The position numbers were made by a program, and so were the translations under genes. From Schlegelella_A sp038258415 (lineage in GTDB: Bacteria > Pseudomonadota > Gammaproteobacteria > Burkholderiales > Burkholderiaceae_C), in NCBI GenBank assembly GCA_038258415.1, contig JBBSPY010000057.1:1-15708 (forward strand): a DNA stretch of 15,708 nucleotides, in the 5' to 3' direction. Below the pieces are notes generated by a model. The model was not told the DNA's origin. It was given only the letters and a program-made list of their open reading frames with translations, and made no database searches. Of the stretch, positions 14,003-15,708 are shown piece by piece (within the stretch, counting starts at the first letter, position 1; the number at the start of each line of letters is the position of its first letter).

Positions 14003-15310
14003 CTAGAGCCAGCCGCCGGAAAAGCCCGCCCGCCGCAAGCCCGCGACGATGTACCGGTTGGCTCGGCCGAGCTTCCAGGGCAGTCCGGTGCGAACGTTCT
14101 CGAGCATGAGCACGATCATCCCCTGATCGAGCCCGAAGGTGCCGGGCGAGATCCAGGGTCGCGCGTTGTCGACGTGGTTTGTCTGGTTCGAAGGCGACAG
14201 CGTCTCGTTGAAGCCGCTCGCCAGCAGCCGGCGGTAGTCGGGCGCTCCGTCCTGCGCGATCCAGCGTCGCACCACCGGCCAGACCAGCTCGGGCGCGAAG
14301 ACCATCGAGCACAACGTGGCCGGTCCGGCGATCGTGCCGTCGTCGGGGCCATACGGAACGCCGCGCGCCGCGTAGCCGGCGAACCTCTGCTCGCGACCCG
14401 CGATCCGGCGCGGCGCGGCGTCGGGTCCGTCGCCGGCCGACAGTCCCCAGTTGTTCTCGCCGTAGCCGGCGAATGAGCGCGGGTTGCGCATCGCGTACTC
14501 GCGCTGGACCTGCACCGCGCGGCGGCTGTTCTCGAAGTAGTCGCTGTCCTTCTCGCGCATGAACGCATCGCGGATGCCACGCAGGTCGACCCACGCATGC
14601 GAAAAGTGGTGGATGAAGAGGGGCCCGGCGTAGAGGAACTCGTGTCCGTACAGGTCTTCCCACTGGTAGGTGAGCGTCCAGTCGTGGAAGCCCGCGTCGG
14701 TGATCGCGTGGTCAGGCGAGCCGAGAGCGAGCGCGTAGAGCAGCAGCGCCTCGCTGTAGCCGTCCCAGCCGTAGTTGAAAAAGCCCGAGTCCGGCTTCCA
14801 TCCCTGGCGGATCGCCTTGCCGCCCTCCTGCGCCCAGCGCCACTCGACCCGGCGGTACAGCGCGTCGGCGAGCTCGCGCAGTTCGCGCTCGTCGGCGGAG
14901 TCGGCGTCGAACCAGAGCGCCGCGGTGAGCATGCCGGCGACGAGGAACGCGGTGTCGATCATCGACAGCTCGGACTCCCAGACGCGGGCGCCGCTGTCCA
15001 TGTCGAGGAAGTGGAAGTAGAAACCCCGGTGGCCGCTCGATCCCGGCTCGGCCGATTGGTCGCTCTTGCTGAAGAAGCGCAGCGCTGCAAGGCACCGCGA
15101 GACCGCATCGCGGCGCTCGATCCAGCCGCGGGCGACGCCGATCGGGCAGGTCGAAAGCGCCAGTCCGACGACGGCGATGCTGCAGGGAGACCCGTCGCGG
15201 CTCGTGTCGGGCACGAGGCCGGAGTCGGGGCGTGTGTGCCGGAGGAAGTAGTCGAAGGCCGCGCGTTGCAGCGCGTCGAGCGTCTCGTCGTCGGTTTCGG
15301 CGACTGCCAC
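14003..15310 (-). CDS. Glucoamylase-family protein (PF10091), GH144-like glucanase
   Basis: A 435-residue (alpha/alpha)6-barrel hydrolase. The family blocks are clear: RGFYFHFLDMDSG, ELSMIDTAFLVAGMLTAA, GFFNYGWDGYSEALLLYAL, YAGPLFIHHFSHAWVDLRGI, GYGENNWGLSAGDGP and PGTFGLDQGMIVLMLENVR. Characterised relatives (GH144) cleave beta-1,2-glucan; acidic residues in several blocks could be catalytic, but I cannot assign them. There is no signal peptide, so cytosolic action is expected unless the start is wrong, which fits breakdown of imported oligosaccharides or of the cell's own glucan. GTG at 15310 is the assumed start, 18 bases after the OmpA-domain stop; its ribosome site is weak. It is part of the four-gene minus-strand operon. 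Confidence 0.82.
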   Translation of the reverse strand: MAVAETDDETLDALQRAAFDYFLRHTRPDSGLVPDTSRDGSPCSIAVVGLALSTCPIGVARGWIERRDAVSRCLAALRFFSKSDQSAEPGSSGHRGFYFHFLDMDSGARVWESELSMIDTAFLVAGMLTAALWFDADSADERELRELADALYRRVEWRWAQEGGKAIRQGWKPDSGFFNYGWDGYSEALLLYALALGSPDHAITDAGFHDWTLTYQWEDLYGHEFLYAGPLFIHHFSHAWVDLRGIRDAFMREKDSDYFENSRRAVQVQREYAMRNPRSFAGYGENNWGLSAGDGPDAAPRRIAGREQRFAGYAARGVPYGPDDGTIAGPATLCSMVFAPELVWPVVRRWIAQDGAPDYRRLLASGFNETLSPSNQTNHVDNARPWISPGTFGLDQGMIVLMLENVRTGLPWKLGRANRYIVAGLRRAGFSGGWL

Positions 15311-15328
15311 GCCCGCGTCCGGGCCGGG

Positions 15329-15708
15329 TCAGGACACGACGGCGACCTCGACGCGGCGGGCCTCGGCGCTGTTTCCAGATCCGGTGCTCGCGTCGGGCTT
15401 CTTCATCTCGATCCTGTCGTCGGGAATGCCGGCTGTCTTCAACGCGTCGGCGACCGTCTCGGCACGGCGCTTCGCGAGCGCCTCGTTCGCCGCAGCGTCT
15501 CCGGTCGCATCGGCGTAGCCGCTGACGACGGCCTTGCCGCCTGCCGCGACGCGGCTGTTGACCTCGGCGAGAGCCGACTCTGCGCCCGTCGCGAGATCGG
15601 CCTTGCCGGTCGCGAAGTAGAACTTCACGACACCACCCTCGACGACGAAGCTCGCCGCGTCGGCCGACGTGGCCGGCAGCGCCACGGCCGCCGCGGGAAC
15701 CACCGGCG
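15329..15708 (-). CDS. OmpA-family C-terminal domain protein (partial, runs off right edge)
   Basis: The last 126 or so codons of a protein ending in an OmpA-like peptidoglycan-binding domain (PF00691). VVKFYFATGKADL opens the domain. VSGYADATGDAAANEALAKR carries the central motif, in which an Asp/Arg pair normally contacts diaminopimelate, and EARRVEVAVVS closes it. The segment before it is Ala/Pro-rich (PVVPAAAVALPATSADA), as in a periplasmic linker after a membrane anchor or signal peptide, but that part lies outside the window. A GTG exists near the edge but is probably internal. It is the most upstream visible gene of the minus-strand operon, and its role with the hydrolase is unclear. 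Confidence 0.82.
   Translation of the reverse strand, partial: PVVPAAAVALPATSADAASFVVEGGVVKFYFATGKADLATGAESALAEVNSRVAAGGKAVVSGYADATGDAAANEALAKRRAETVADALKTAGIPDDRIEMKKPDASTGSGNSAEARRVEVAVVS

Overview
The window reads as a high-GC proteobacterial chromosome, most likely a betaproteobacterium of the Burkholderiales. This is inferred from the very G/C-rich third codon positions, an alternative (N-type) F-ATPase whose beta-subunit gene leads its operon, Crp/Fnr regulators, a VIT-family transporter and a Bkd-type branched-chain oxo-acid dehydrogenase. No rRNA, tRNA, CRISPR array, prophage or recognisable insertion sequence was seen.

Left part (1-7.4 kb) is an accessory region with microaerobic or stress flavour and much gene decay. 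It opens with the 5' part of atpD (minus strand), divergent from a GNAT acetyltransferase gene; a perfect inverted repeat with Crp-like spacing lies between them. Then follow a broken two-haem cytochrome c, a short remnant of a membrane protein, an intact VIT-family metal transporter, and a run of pieces of unrelated genes. These are a frameshifted and truncated Tat/lipoprotein-type nitroreductase abutting an inverted fragment of a NorB-like nitric oxide reductase, a frameshifted MFS transporter fragment, an unrecognised 108-codon ORF, a PRC-barrel remnant and a twice-frameshifted small membrane protein. The block ends with two Crp/Fnr paralogues on the minus strand, the first of which is followed by a 64-residue protein of unknown function.

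Right part (7.5-15.7 kb) is dense, intact and even higher in GC. A VOC (glyoxalase-fold) gene is divergent from a tight, overlapping bkdA1-bkdA2-bkdB operon encoding E1 alpha, E1 beta and E2 of a branched-chain 2-oxoacid dehydrogenase. Converging on it, with stop codons one base apart, is a minus-strand operon of four genes: OmpA-domain protein (cut by the window end), cytosolic-looking glucoamylase-family hydrolase (PF10091, GH144-like), FAD-dependent pyridine nucleotide-disulfide oxidoreductase, and SMP-30/gluconolactonase-like protein. The last three all appear to use GTG starts and are separated by only 10-18 bases.

How they fit: the bkd genes supply acyl-CoAs from Val/Leu/Ile oxo-acids. 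No E3 gene with the canonical His-Glu pair is present, because the neighbouring disulfide oxidoreductase has Tyr where E3 has its catalytic His. The four-gene minus operon looks like a sugar or glucan module plus a redox enzyme. I did not find a convincing wholly new system. The most informative signals are the palindromic operator candidate, the mosaic of broken genes with sharp joins, and the unusual hydrolase/oxidoreductase/lactonase operon.
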